From Diadophis punctatus similis (Eukaryota; Chordata; Lepidosauria; Squamata; Dipsadidae): DNA of 64,000 nt. How positions within the stretch are numbered: position 1 is the stretch's first letter; each line of letters begins with the position of its first letter. This document shows, piece after piece, positions 33,687 to 45,923 of the stretch. The notes beneath the pieces are model-generated. The model did not search any database. It saw only the letters and a list, made by a program, of their open reading frames with translations, and had not been told where the DNA came from. The stretch spans positions 47,519,996 through 47,583,995 of the forward strand of contig JALIGW010000003.1 of the NCBI GenBank assembly GCA_023053685.1, read 5' to 3'. The position numbers were made by a program, and so were the translations under genes.

Positions 33687-34224
33687 ACTCTACACCTTAG
33701 AGAAAATCATTTGCCTAAAACCCCAAATGTCTAAACGTAAGGTCTTTTTTGAACTGAGCTCAGCTCCTAATGAGCACATTTGCACATTTGTTTTTGTTTT
33801 CTTGGTAATGATTTAGTATCAACTTCCAGAGACTTGATTTTAAAGTTACAATACTTGCCAGGAAATAATTTATGCTGCAGAGGCAGCACTTCTTCCTCCC
33901 AGACCTTGTGCACTGAAAGTTTTGAAAAAGCAGCCATCAGAATTGTGGTAGGCAGGAGAAGTTCCGGTGAGAAAGTTCAAATTCTAATTTTTTTTCTGGT
34001 GAGAAAGTTCCAATGGTAACACCTGGGGAATACAAAATCTATTATTGTGATAATCCATAAAAATAAAAGCTATCAATAACAATAATATAACAATATACAC
34101 ACCCTATCTAAAATATGGAGAAAGTGCCAGACTGAAGTTTGAAGCAGTATTTGATATGCTCCTACATGTCTGTCATTTGAGCTGCAAATCAAATTTGCAC
34201 GTTTGGCTTTTTAAATCTGCCCTC
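33687..34224. other. Anonymous DNA
   Basis: No feature recognised. Confidence 0.4.
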
Positions 34225-34905
34225 ATCCTACTTATTTAATAATTTACTTACTTAATTTCTATAATGCTCAGTTCTAGAAGCCTCTAGGCAGCTAACAATC
34301 TCATCATCAATAAAACATCAATTAAAAACATACCAATCAGATATATGCTTGTGATCCCATTATCAATCAAAGCATTCCCTCCTCATATACTAAATGGGAT
34401 ATGTGGGTCTGAACAGCTTTCCTGAAATCCAGGATAGAAAGGACCAACCAAATCTCTATTGGAAGGGAGACAGAGGGACAGTAGAGCTATTCCAAAAGCC
34501 TATTGCTGAGACCCCATTAGATAGCATTATGAAAGGATAGGACCTAGAAGGAGCTGATCCTATTCAATCTGGAAAAGCAGCCCTTCAAACCATTTCCAGA
34601 GCCATGTAGTCCTTTGTAGATGACAACCAGCACCTTGAATCCTACCTGGGACTTGATGAACAAGCAATGTGGCCTGTCTAAGCAATGAGATTACCTGGGT
34701 ATACTGGCATACAACCTTCATGGCCCTTGCTGCCATTTTCTGCATTAGTTATACCTAGCAAATATTCACAAGGGTAACACCATATAGAATATATTACAGT
34801 AGTCCAAGCAGAAAGTGATTAGGGTACATGAGTGACTATGAAAAGGACCTTATGATTCAGCAATATCTAAAATTCTTGATTGAGTGATTGAATGACTGAC
34901 TGATT
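34225..34905 (-). mobile_element. Old, degenerate L2-group LINE-derived repeat
   Basis: Phrases such as 'agcaccttgaatcctacctgg', 'catgtagtcctttgtagatgacaacc' and 'atattacagtagtccaagcag' are typical of the 3' portion of reptile L2-like repeats read in reverse. No open frame. Confidence 0.5.
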
Positions 34906-35464
34906 CATTGATTGATTACCAAGCTTTGCAGACATAAACAGCAGCTATAAAATTTGCAGATTTGATTCATTCTTTCTTGACTTGGAAATCAGCATGGAAG
35001 TTGCTGATTTAAATGTGAAATTGCTGAAAATGTGTCTCTAGCCCTTATCACATATGAATTAATCTATAATTCTGTGTTTTTTTGTTTGGTCATCTCAAAA
35101 TATTTAGATCAGGCTCCTTTGAATGGTGTCACACAGTCACGGTTTAATAGCTCAAGCTTCAATCTGTATACTTGTTTGAAAAGAGCAAACATTGTTATAT
35201 ATTTGTAATGAAATTTGTCAAGATCGGTTTCCTCAAATATCCTTTCAAGTCAATCATTCATTCAGAAGACCATCTTTGACATTCGAAAAAAAAATCTTCA
35301 ATTTTTATTTGGCTATGAATTTAGTGCAGCTTTTGTCTTTATGGGGGTCAATTGTACCACATGCTGCAATTGTCTTGAAAACTGAAGTGGGTCCACATTG
35401 GATCTCTTTTATTGTTGGCTGCAGGGTGTGTTGGTTTTATAGGTACCCAATTTTTCATCATTCA
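34906..35464. other. Anonymous DNA
   Basis: No feature recognised. Confidence 0.4.
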
Positions 35465-35467
35465 ACC

Positions 35468-35756
35468 CAGAGGTGGGTTCCTGCTGGAGCTGCCCGGTGC
35501 GCAGCTCCAGTAGAGAGCGGCGGATTGCGCAACCGCTCCAGAGCCCTCTCTGCTGGTCCATTGCGCATGTCGCCATTTTTTCCCGGTGATTTTGGGTCGA
35601 TTTTGCTTCTGCGCATGCACGGAAGCAAAATCGCGCCGAAATCTCACACACACGCGAGTCCCCTCGTGAGATTTTAGCACAATTTTGCTTCCACGCATGC
35701 GCAGAAGTAAAATTGCACGAGGGGGCACGCGCGCGTAGCGCACTGGACCCGAAACT
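35468..35756. mobile_element. hAT-like GC-rich foldback, right end lost
   Basis: Begins CAGAGGTGGGTTCCTGCTGG, like the complete copy at 59910. It has 'ttttgcttctgcgcatgcacggaagcaaaatcgcg' and 'ttttgcttccacgcatgcgcagaagtaaaattgc' palindromes. The terminal repeat is missing on the right. Confidence 0.75.
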
Positions 35757-35770
35757 TGGAGAAACTAGGA

Positions 35771-35811
35771 GCTGAAGTGGTGCAGTGGTTAAATGCAGCC
35801 ATTGCAGGCCA
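35771..35811 (+). mobile_element. tRNA-SINE head fragment
   Basis: 'gctgaagtggtgcagtggttaaatgcagccattgcaggcc' is the head of the SINE family at 970; the rest is absent. Confidence 0.6.
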
Positions 35812-37506
35812 ATAACACACAACATAACCTGTAAATCTGTAGTCAAACACAAATCATGTCTGTTAAACAGGTGATGTGAATGCAACAGTCACATCTCTGC
35901 TAGAGGCTAGTCACAAGGAGCCACAGATTATGAATTGTGTAAGGTAAATTCTTTGCAATCACATGAATGTCCTCTAGCATAGAAGAGGTTTTGTTCCTAA
36001 TTTTGTTGGACATGCAAAACCTGCTTGTTTGGTACATAAACCTACATAACAGTAAATCTTTCTTGAGCTAGTATTTATATTAGAGCTTTCAGCAAGGTCT
36101 CCATTCAGGTTAGTTGACCCAAAAGACAAAGCAATTTGTAGTGTCTTAAAGAGTTTAGCTGACTTTTTCATTCCAGCGTTTTCTTAATATTTCCAACAGT
36201 TCTGGAGAGAACCAATATGGAGAAATTACGTTATTAGTTATTAAAATAACTAATGCAATATTCTGGCAAGAACATTTAGAATCCCTTCCTTCAAATGTAG
36301 CCTTTTCTTCCTCCTAAATCAATGCATAGGTGGAGAAGGGAGGAAAAATAAATAACAACTAACTGGCAAGGATCCTTGGAAAGAACAGTGAGTGACAACG
36401 CATTCAAAGCTTTTTAAAATGTGCACTGTGTAAAATGTATACTGGGTTCGTTCACACAATGGTAAAGATTATCTTAAAACAAAGGGTGCAAAGCATCTTG
36501 TCATAGTCCTGATGTTATCCTACAACCTTATCTCTGCACCTCTTTTTTTTTTCATGGGACAACTCCTGCTGAGCCCATGACTTTGCATTTTATTCTGAGC
36601 AGGTGGCAGGGCTTCTACTGCTGAGAGCAAAGGGAAGAACATTCCTGAACATTGCTGACTGCAGTGGCAGCTGCAGTACAGAGCAGCATTAACTCCTTCT
36701 GAAAAGAACAGGGGCACACACAAGCACTGTTATGCCTCTGCCTTAGAGGTTTGGGGTATCATCTGTGTTTCAGCATTATTCATGTACAAGCGTATGGCAG
36801 ATAAAGAACGGGCAATGTGAGTTTGTGAGAGTCGGAAGAAGGTTTCTTATTCTTTTTAATAGGCAGGGCTCAAGGATTGGATCTGATCCAGACTACTCTG
36901 AACTGTAATCATCTTTTGAAACTTTAATAAGGAGCTTCCTCAGAGGAGAGGGACTTAAGCATCTAAATAAAATATTGCCGGTAGTTCCAGCTTTTTTTTT
37001 TTTAACTGGAAATTCTAAAGAATTTTGATTCCTGAGAAACGTGTCTTTTGTTTTATAAAAAGAAGCTACTGCTTAATGTAGCATTGAAAGAGTCAATGCC
37101 ACTGAATAGGAAGTGTTCTGCATGCTCATTTGTGAAATAAAACATGCCTCCCTGCTGAAATAGCATTGCAGAAAGTACTGTCCGTCCTGAAGAATACATC
37201 ACATGACACTCAGGAAAAGTTGCATTAGCAAGTCAAGCACTGCCTGAAAATTTTCAGTAAAATCCGTTGCCTTAAAAACATCTGTTACCCTGATGACTAG
37301 GGGAAAAAGTATGAAATGCCTTGTGAAATTCCCTCCATCTCCCACTTAAATTAATAATCAAATTAATTATAAAAGTATTTTGACTTCTGATAAACAACTG
37401 TATCTATTGCACACATGCGAACATTTGTTTTATCCTTCTTCCCAGACTACTTTCAGACTTATTAGAATATAAGGAAGGAGTGAGAACTATTTATGCCACT
37501 TTGAGC
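35812..37506. other. Anonymous DNA
   Basis: No gene, RNA or bounded repeat recognised; candidate single-copy stretch. Confidence 0.45.
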
Positions 37507-37514
37507 TTCTAGAG

Positions 37515-37803
37515 CAGTGATGGCGAACCTTTTTGGCACTGAGTGCCCAAGCTGGAATGTGCGCACACTGGAGCCCCAGAAACTCGAAGACCAGCTGGTC
37601 TTTGCACGTGCCGGAGTGCCGTAAACCCGAAGACTAGGTGGTCGGCGCGCGCATACCCACCAGCCAGCTGGTCTTCGGGTTTCCGGGGCTCCAGCACGTG
37701 CAAAAATCAGCTGGCCAGATGAGCAGCGGCCGACAGCACATGTGCTCACAAAGAGGCTCTGCGTGCCACCTCTGGCACGTATGCCATTGGTTCGCCATTA
37801 CGG
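37515..37803 (+). mobile_element. hAT-like 'gtggcgaacc' element in a TCTAGA target
   Basis: Starts CAGTGATGGCGAACCTTTTT and ends 'gccattggttcgccattacgg'. Perfect 8-bp duplications TTCTAGAG lie at 37507-37514 and 37804-37811. Same family as 12131 and 63103. Confidence 0.9.
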
Positions 37804-37811
37804 TTCTAGAG

Positions 37812-38339
37812 CAAAATGAGATATAATCTAACAAATGAATTAGTGTGATCATATAAGTGAAAAAGTTAATCACTCAAATCATACGTGACCCCCCCCCCCG
37901 GTGATTTCATGGCCCTATCCATGTTGATTTCTTGGTGACAATATGGAAATATCAGGCTGCAGTCTTTTTTTCAATCTCTTGCTCAACTTTTTACTTATTC
38001 TGTAATTGACCAGCATTTTTTAAGTAACACCGGGGGAAAAAGGCTGATTAGAAAGCTATTTACTCTTGTGAGAAGATAACAAATTTTCCATATTAACCTC
38101 ATTAGATAATTATTTCCCTCTTTTTTCTTAGTAGGCACCTAATACTTGCTAGACACTTAATCCTATGATTATGCAAACCTCCTTTGCTGGTCTCTAAACT
38201 AAGTAGCTGGGGAGAAGAGAAAGATGATAGGCTATAAAACTTATCCAGCCATAGTTATGAATCATTTCCACAAAATACTGTCCTTACCATTAGTTGGATT
38301 CACTGTGGTGGTCTCAGGAAGAAAATCTCCAACACTGTA
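37812..38339. other. Anonymous DNA
   Basis: No clear repeat apart from a C run near 37889. Confidence 0.35.
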
Positions 38340-39805
38340 TAGAGACCAATATAATAAATTAATTCAAAATTTGGAAATTTTGAAAAGTGAGGTTATAAAA
38401 GCCCAGTCTAGCACAATACCAATGAAGAAGAAAAATAATAGCACTCAAAAGAAACCAGCATGGCTGCATAAAGAACCCTCTGACAAATTGAAAGACAAAA
38501 AGGACAAATATAAAAAGTGGAAAGAGGGGGAAAATAACTAAGGCAGAATATCAGCAAATAGCCCAAGCCTGTAAAGATGAAGTGAGGAAAGCTAAGGCTC
38601 ACAATGAACAAAGGCTTGCGACAAAAGTAAAAAATAGCAAAAATGCTTCTTCCAACATATTAAAAACAAGAAAAAAGTCAAGGAAACAATTGGTCCATTA
38701 CTGGGAGAAAGTGGCAAGAAGGTGACAAGCAACAGGGAGAAAGCAGAGCTACTTAACTCGTTTTTTGATCTGTCTTTACACAAAGGGAAAAAACTGTCCA
38801 ACCTAGCAAAAACAGCACCACAAATAACATATTAGGAACACAAGTTAAAATAGGGAAGAAAATGAAAGTGAACACCTGTCTACCCTAGACGAGTTCAAAT
38901 CACCAGGACCAGATGGAATACACCCCAAGGTTCTGAAGGAACTGGCAGATGAGATCTCAGAACCACTGAACTATATCTTTCAAAGATTCTGGAGCATCAG
39001 GGAACTGCCAGAGGACTGGAAAAGAGCTGATGTAGTTCCCAACTTCAAAAAAGGAAAAAAATAGATCCAGGGAACTACAGACCTATCAGCCTGACCTTAA
39101 TACCAGGGAAGATTCTGGAAAAGATAATCAAGCAACAAATCAGCGAACACCTAGAAGCAAACAAAGTAATAACCAAAAGCCAACAAGGGTTTGTCAAAAC
39201 AGATCATGCCAGACTAATCTTATTGCATTCTTTGACAAAGTGACAAAATTAGTGGATCAGAGGAATGCTTGAACATTGGGCGCTATCTAGCAAAATGAAA
39301 TTCAATGGTGAAAAAAGTAAGGTTCTACATTTAGACAAGAAAAACAAAATGCACAGGTACAGTATATGTGGTACCTTGCTCAACAGTAATAACTGCGAGA
39401 GGGATCTTGGAGTCTTAGTGGACAACCATTTAAATATGGGCCAGCAGTGTGCAGCAGCTGCCAAAAAAGCCAACACAGTTCTAGGCTGCATTAACAGAGG
39501 GATAGAATCAAGATCACACGAAGTGTTAATACTACTTTATAATGCCTTGGTAAGACCACACATGGAATACTGCATCCAGTTTTGGTCGCCATGATGTAAA
39601 AAGGATGTTGGGACTCTAGAAAGAGTGCAGAGAAGAGCAACAAAGATGATTAGGGGACTGGAGGCTAAAACATATGAAGAACGGTTGCAGGAACTGGGTA
39701 TGTCTAGTTTAATGAAAAGAAGGACTAGGGGAGACATGATAGCAGTGTTCCAATATCTCAGGGATTGCCACAAAGAAGAGGGAGTCAAACTATTCTCCAA
39801 AGCTA
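38340..39805 (+). mobile_element. CR1 LINE ORF2 remnant lacking the RT core
   Basis: Broken frames read the linker before RT ('KKPAWLHKEPSDKLKDKKDK'), the first RT blocks ('SPGPDGIHPKVLKELADE', 'DPGNYRPISLT', 'QQGFVKT') and then the thumb ('KMKFNGEKSKVLHLDKKNKM', 'DLGVLVDNHLNMGQQCA', 'LVRPHMEYCIQFWSP'). At 39240-39275 the frame jumps from 'DKVTKLVDQ' to the thumb, so the palm with the FADD catalytic box is deleted. It ends at a TIR element at 39806. Confidence 0.9.
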
Positions 39806-40082
39806 CAAGTAATCTTCAACTTACAACAATTCACTTAACAATTGTTTGAAGTTACAATGGTGCTAAAAAAGTTACTTAGGACTGCCCCTCACACTTATGA
39901 CCCTTGCAGCATTCCCATAGTCACATGATCAAAATCCAGGTATTTGTAAAACTATCATGTATTTATGACAGTTGACACATTCTGGGTCACATGATCACCA
40001 TTAATGACCTTCCCAGGGAGCTTCTAACAAATAAAGGTAATAGTGGAATGCAGAAGTTGCTTAACAACTGTAATGATTCTGT
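39806..40082 (-). mobile_element. 'tagtcctcgactta' element, truncated
   Basis: 'aatcttcaacttacaacaattcacttaac', 'gttacaatggtgctaaaaaagttac' and 'cattcccatagtcacatgatc' match the family at 32908. It interrupts or truncates the CR1. Confidence 0.65.
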
Positions 40083-40433
40083 GGATGATCTGCCACAATA
40101 CCATGATCAGTTAAGAATAGCAAAATAGAAAGCAGAAAACTGAGACAGACTCAAAGTTAAAAAAAAATCCTAATAAATAAATGAAGAGAGAGGCAACCTC
40201 TAGTCCTGGGGATAAGCTGGGTACTTTTCTTCGAAATGAGTTACAGTTTCTTCAAATAACAAAGCATTAATTTGGGGAAGGCATTTTGGTACACTGAAGA
40301 GTCACACGAGAAATTGTATGGCACATCATCAATCCATTAAGAGGGTTTTTTTTTTAAAAAAAGCATCTTACAGTTTAAAATGTCTTAGAAAGGGAGTATA
40401 GACATGATAACCATAACAACATAAGTATTGGGT

Positions 40434-40462
40434 CAGTTTTTCTCAACCTCTGAAACTTTAAG
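40434..40462. mobile_element. Left arm of a split palindromic hAT-like element
   Basis: 'cagtttttctcaacctctgaaactttaa' is the left end of the 'ttcaactcccagaattc' family. Its other part is at 40919-41024, beyond the L2 insertion. Confidence 0.7.
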
Positions 40463-40876
40463 GGACCGCATTCTGCCTCATACTTCCCTCCGACCGGTTA
40501 GGGCCCACAGAGTTGGCCTCCTCCGGGTCCCGTCGGCCAAGCAATGCCGGCTGGCGGGCCCTAGGGGGAGGGCCTTCTCTGTGGTGGGCCCGGCGCTCTG
40601 GAACCAACTGCCTCCAGAGACCCGAACTATCCCCACCCTGCTGGCCTTCCGAAAAGCCGTCAAGACATGGCTCTTCCTGCAGGCTGGGGGTGGAGCCTAA
40701 TCCATCTGTGCTCTCCCCCGGGTATGTCTGATTGTTGGATGGTTTTTTTAATATGAATTTTTAAGTTTTATATTTGTTTTTAATCAAATGTTTATTATTG
40801 GTGATTCTTGTATCTTTTTCTGTTGTACACCGCCCTGAGTCCTTCGGGAGTTGGGCGGCATATAAGAAAACCGTAA

Positions 40877-40918
<42 letters not shown>
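40463..40918 (+). mobile_element. L2-group LINE 3' end
   Basis: A frame reads 'AKQCRLAGPRGRAFSVVGPA', 'LWNQLPPETRTIPTLLAFRK' and 'KTWLFLQAGGGA', a L2-type ORF2 C-terminus. A 3' UTR with 'gtacaccgccctgagtcc' and an (AATA)n tail follows. It sits inside the palindromic element at 40434-41024. Confidence 0.85.
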
Positions 40919-40919
<1 letters not shown>

Positions 40920-41024
40920 GATATGAATACTTCACCTCCCAAAATTCCTCAGCAAATACCGACTGGGGAATCCTGGGAATTGAGAACCCGACATTTTAAA
41001 GTTTCTGAGGCTGAGAAACACAGT
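40919..41024. mobile_element. Right part of the split palindromic element
   Basis: 'gatatgaatacttcacctcccaaaattcctcagc' and its inverse, ending 'agtttctgaggctgagaaacac', which mirrors 40434-40462. Confidence 0.7.
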
Positions 41025-41479
41025 ACTATGGAATAAATATTAGTTGCATAAATATGATACCTATCAGCTATGGTGGCAGCATTGATGAAAACTGCACAGA
41101 GGGCCAGTTTTTATTTATGGCATCCAGAAGCTCTGAAAACAGGATTGGCATGATGAAAGCATCAAAGGAGGATACAATATGTAATAGGATATGAAGATCA
41201 AAGTGCTTTTATGGTTTCAAAAATACACTGCCAGTAGAAACCCTGAAGAAATATGATGGAAGATTTTTGAGCATATATAGATTTCTCTATTTGAATCTCT
41301 CTAAGATATATTCATCTAACCCGTTGCCTCCAGGTATCTTAGAGGACAAGGCAGTGGTGGCCATGTGGACCCGTGGTCTGGGAGATGTAGTCCAGAATTG
41401 TTGCAGAAGAAGAAACTCAACCATTTGAGTTTCCATCTCTTCCTGGTTGCTACTTTCCTTGACTCTCATTGATCGATCA
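41025..41479. other. Anonymous DNA
   Basis: No feature recognised. Confidence 0.4.
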
Positions 41480-41860
41480 GTTGGTTAGTTGATTATTTGC
41501 CATCAAGTCAGTGACAACTTTTAGTGATCATATAGGTAGATTTTCTCCACTAAATCTGTCCCTAACCTGGTCTTTCAAGTGCATCTTTCAGCATTTAATC
41601 TGAGTCCATCCCCTTTGCTGCTGGTCATCCTCTTCTTTTCTTTCCTTCTACCTTTCTAAGCATTACAACTTTCTCCAGAGAGATAGGTCTCTGCATAATG
41701 TGTCCAAGAAAGATAATTTAAGGCTGGTCATTTGTGCCTCAAATGAGAATTTGGGGTTGATTTTTTAAATAAACAATTTGTTTGTTTTCTTTGCTGGGCC
41801 ATGGTACTCTCGAGAATCTTCTCCAACACCAAAATTCAGTATTCTTTCCGCCCTGAACAA
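41480..41860 (-). mobile_element. BovB/RTE LINE 3' fragment, minus strand
   Basis: 'gccatcaagtcagtgacaactttt', 'ctgctggtcatcctcttcttttctttccttctacctttctaagcat' and 'ccatggtactctcgagaatcttctccaacacc' are the inverse of the BovB ORF2 C-terminal coding sequence and terminus. Many stops. Confidence 0.6.
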
Positions 41861-43627
41861 TTAGTCCCAGGACCTCTAAAAACAATCAAACAGGTACTCA
41901 GAAAGCATGCTGGGAAATGTTACTATTATTAGACTTCTATCTGGGATGGAGTTCTTAAAGGCCCAAAATCTGCAAAATGACACATCTAAATCTAATGGTA
42001 ATAACAACCCCTATCTCTTTTACAAATGTCCTTCATAAGATTCTTAGCACCAAGTCAAACCAATGATCCATCTTGATCAGCTTTGATCCGATCATGGCTA
42101 TCTGTGGCTTTCCATAGTTTTAGGCAGAAGTCTTGTTCAGTCCCTTAGAGATGCAAGAACATACTCAGATACTTGAGAGGTACAAACCAAGGATCTAAAC
42201 TTGGTATTTTTCTTGTTCTAGAACTTGTAGACAACCTGTGGAAAGTGTAATGGGTGGAGAAGAGAAAAAAGAAAATTCACTGACTCAAATTGTCCATTGT
42301 TTCTCTTTTTTCTTGATAGTCACTTTACTTTACAATCATTCTGTACAAACATAGTCATAGATGTTCTGATAGAAAATCAGCCTTCAATATTTCTTGAACC
42401 TAGACTATCAGCTTATGTTATTTGAAAGAAATTGGGCTTTTCTAATGCAGACACTAGCGTTCTGGTGCCCTCTAGATTTTTCAGCTATAATTTCCATAAA
42501 TTCTTGCTGGCAGTGATTGATGAAGCTGAAGTAGAAAACATCTGCGAAGTAGCAGATTGCCTATTCTGGGTGTAATACAATTAGTATTTTCAATTCCCAA
42601 TACTGAAAACTGTATTCTTTCCTTTCATAATTATTCTAACCGTTGATTGACTTTGTCTTACGGTTTTAATCAGAACTATATCATGTATGGAAATACATAC
42701 GTATACATACTCCGATACACATTGAATCAGAAGTACGACTGCCCTGTTCCCCTGGAAATGTGCCTCGGCTCACCTTTTAAGCCAACCAAGGAGAAAAAGA
42801 GTAGATGTGAAGCCACAAAGGTCAAATCTAACATAAGTTTCCTTTCAAATGCGCTGCAGTCTGCAGTTCTGCCAAAAAAGAAGCAGGTGCTGAGAGAAAT
42901 TACCCTCCTCCTCCTCCTCCTCCTCCTCCTCTTCCTCCTCCTCCTCCTCCTCCTCCTCCTCCTCTCTTGTGTAAAGCACAGCAGTTGGAGTCTAGTTCCA
43001 ATGTGACAGTTGCAGGTGCCCAGACCTCAAACATGAAGCTCAAGGTAGCTAAGGGCAAAGCTGCTGCAGATGGCCAAGCCTCATATTTTATTCATGGTGA
43101 ACTGCTGAATCACTTGTAATGCTGCCTTTCTTAGAGATCGATTGGATTGAAAATCTGCGTTCCTGTTTTACAGTTTCTTAGCTGATAGCCTTTGATGCCA
43201 TTTCTGATTATTGTGAATGAATACCTCTAGATAACTCCTTGTTGTTTTCACTATTTAAATTGATGCTCAGATTAAGCGGGGTAGAAATATGTTGGGAGAA
43301 ATTCATTAATCTGATAATAGGTAAATTGTTTCTGCTGGTTTCTTTGGCTGTAATATGGACTGAGATGAATGCAGTCCTAGGATGACTTGTCCTTTGATTT
43401 GCAACCTTTAATCTGATATCTGTTCAAAGTTCTCAAGGGCCAATAAACACCAGAAATGTGTATTTCCCTTCTATAACTCCTTGATGGAAAAAGTACACTT
43501 GTTAAATTGTCTTACAGGTTTGGAAGGCACTGGATGACAGAGGGTAAATGTTGCTGCTCTATATTCAGACTAGATAACTATTGTAAATAAACATACTTCT
43601 ATATTCACAAAATAAGAAAAGTAAAGC
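41861..43627. other. Anonymous DNA with a TCC microsatellite
   Basis: No gene recognised. A frame at 42647-43006 runs into the (CTC)n tract at 42903 and has no domain. Confidence 0.45.
42903..42964. repeat. (CTC)n microsatellite
   Basis: About 20 units with a single CTT interruption. Confidence 0.95.
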
Positions 43628-43860
43628 ATGGTGAGTGGCACAGTGGCTTAGAGTTGAAGACATTCACTTCACATTTGGGAGGTTGAGAGTTCAATCCTGG
43701 GCACCGATAAAGGTTTCTCTATCAGAAAGAGAAAATATTGGTCGCGAACTCCACGTAGGCATCAGGAAGGGCATCAGTCTAGCAAACGCTCAGCTCCATT
43801 CAGTCACACTGACTCCACCCGATAAAAGAGATTACAGGGTCGCAAAAAGAAAAGAAAATC
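43628..43860 (+). mobile_element. tRNA-derived SINE of a second family
   Basis: A tRNA-like head 'gtgagtggcacagtggcttag' has a B-box-like GAGTTCAATCC about 55 bases on. The body contains 'gaaggcatcaggaagggcatc'-type sequence, and the 3' end 'gattacagggtcgcaaaaag' recalls BovB-type tails. It differs throughout from the SINE at 970. Confidence 0.65.
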
Positions 43861-44354
43861 AAAGTAAAACATGGCAAAGGGGTGTTATTTTCTCATACTC
43901 ATAGCCCTAACATGTTTCCCTGATCTAGATAAACATTCAAAGCTGAAAGGTAACAAAAATTGGAAATGCTTTCCCAAACTGTATTTTGCAAAGATAGAGG
44001 GAAATCTTGTGCCCAGTTTAAATCTGTGGATTTTTCAGAAGATAATCAATACTGTATTATGGATGAAGTATGCCTCCTACTCCTACTTACCTTTACAGGT
44101 AGACCCAAAATCACAGTGGAATAACAACACACATAAAAGAAAATGGTCTTTTAAACTACAGATTACATTTCTACCTAACTCAAACTATTACAGGATAAAA
44201 CCCTGAGAAACTCATAATTGGCAAGCAACACAGTTTCTGCAATTCACCTTCAAAAGATATGGTTGCCTTCCATTATTTATACTAGTTCTGGGGACCACAC
44301 CACCATCTACAAGTTGTTGCACAAAAGTTTCCAACTTTCCCTACCATTGAACAT

Positions 44355-44965
44355 TTTGATTAGATTTACTAAAAGATTGAAATCAGCAAAGAAGGCTTGG
44401 AACATCTGATCAAGAGAATAAAAGAAAAAAGTGAAAATTTTGGCCTCTTTCTAAACATCAAAAAGACCAAGCTCATGACCAGTGCAAGGAAGGGAAAAAT
44501 CAAAATGAAAATTGATGGTGAAGAAATAGGATGTGTGGAAAAAGTCACTTTCACGGGATCACAGATAGCTCAAAGTGGTGAACACAGCACAGAAATAAAA
44601 TGTCGGATTGCACTGGGTCACACAGCAATGATGAACATGAGACAAATATAGAAAAGCAAGGGCATCAGCTTGGCAACCAAATGTACGCTAGTTCACTCTA
44701 TTGTGTTATCTTTGGTTGTGGAAGCTGGACTTTAAAAAAAAGCAAGACAGGAATAAAATCACCTCATTTAAGCTGTGGTGTTAGAGAAGGCTGCTGTGTA
44801 TTCCTTGGATTTCAAAGGCAACTAACAAACAAGTACTAGAGCACATGACACCAGACAGGCAAAATCACAAAACTATGTCTCACTTATTTTGGCCATGTCA
44901 CACAGTGGAATTCACTGGAGAAAGCAATCATGTTTGGAAGAGTTAGTAATAAAAGGAAACCAGCC
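44355..44965 (+). mobile_element. BovB/RTE LINE ORF2 fragment, first part
   Basis: A frame reads 'NIKKTKLMTSARKGKIKMKI', 'IGCVEKVTFTGSQI', 'EIKCRIALGHTAMMNM', then after frame breaks 'GCGSWTLKKS'. These are BovB segments downstream of the RT catalytic box. It is interrupted at 44966-44973 by a hAT-like insertion. Confidence 0.85.
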
Positions 44966-44973
44966 CATCAAAG

Positions 44974-45392
44974 CAGGGGTGGGCTTCAAAATTTTTAGCA
45001 AGGGGTTCTCTGCCCGGTTGCTGGGTGGGCTTGGCCATGGTAGGCGTGGCCTAGTCAGCCTCCTGTACCATGGTGGGGGGGCATTTTGCCCTCCACAGCC
45101 TCTGGAGGCTTTCCTCGAGCCCCCAGGAGGGCGAAAACAGCCTCCCCAGGCTCCAGAGACCCGTTTCCGGGCCTTCCAAACTTCCGGTAGCCCCGTTTTT
45201 CACCCTCCCTGAGTCTCCGCGTGCACCCTGCACTTACATGCATCCAAAATGGGCTGTGTGGGGACTCCTGGGAGGTGTGGGTCAGGGTGGATGGGGCCAG
45301 CCAGGAGTGAGATTTGGGGGTTCTCTGAAATGCACAGAATCTTAGCTAGAGATTCTCCCAAACCCGTGCGAACCCCCAACAGCCCACCCCTG
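44974..45392 (+). mobile_element. hAT-like element inside BovB
   Basis: Left CAGGGGTGGGCTTCAAAATT and right 'aacccccaacagcccacccctg'. Perfect 8-bp duplications CATCAAAG lie at 44966-44973 and 45393-45400. GC-rich interior without transposase; overlapping frames are artefacts. Confidence 0.9.
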
Positions 45393-45400
45393 CATCAAAG

Positions 45401-45535
45401 AAGACCATCAAAGTTGATACCAGCCAGAATATAGAAAAACTCAAAGAAATAATGCAAGATCAGAAGATATGGAGAGACCTGGCCCATAGAATCCCAAGAG
45501 TCAGACTTGACTGAATGGATAACATCACGATCATC
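45401..45535 (+). mobile_element. BovB/RTE LINE ORF2 fragment, second part
   Basis: Continues the BovB C-terminus: a degenerate form of 'KLKEIMQDQKIWRDLAHRIP' and 'RVRLD', then 'tgactgaatggataac', the usual end of the BovB frame. Confidence 0.8.
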
Positions 45536-45922
45536 ATGAAATCAGAAGTATCAGGAGGAGCAAGATCTCTTATTTGTAGCTGTCACTCTTAATCCTATAT
45601 ACTAAGAAAGGCCTTTAACAAAAATACCATCACCAAGCAGGAAAGCATCCAGTGAAAAGGTCAAGATGTTTTCTCAGTTCCTTCAAAGCCACTTAATCAT
45701 GAAGAATGAACATTCTTATCCTCATAATACATCAAGATGCTCATCGGTGTCAACATGTAACCTGACTCTTCCTTTGTAATTGTAATGGCAAGGTGGAGTT
45801 TGTGGGATGGAAGTGTGGAGGTCTCAAATTACCTTACTGAAGCTCTCTGGATCTTCAACATTCTGTTCTTGCCTCCTATCCTTTGAAGTAACATCTTGGT
45901 AGTTTTCACTGCTATTGTCTAC
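45536..45922. other. Anonymous DNA
   Basis: No feature recognised. Confidence 0.4.
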
Positions 45923-45923
45923 G

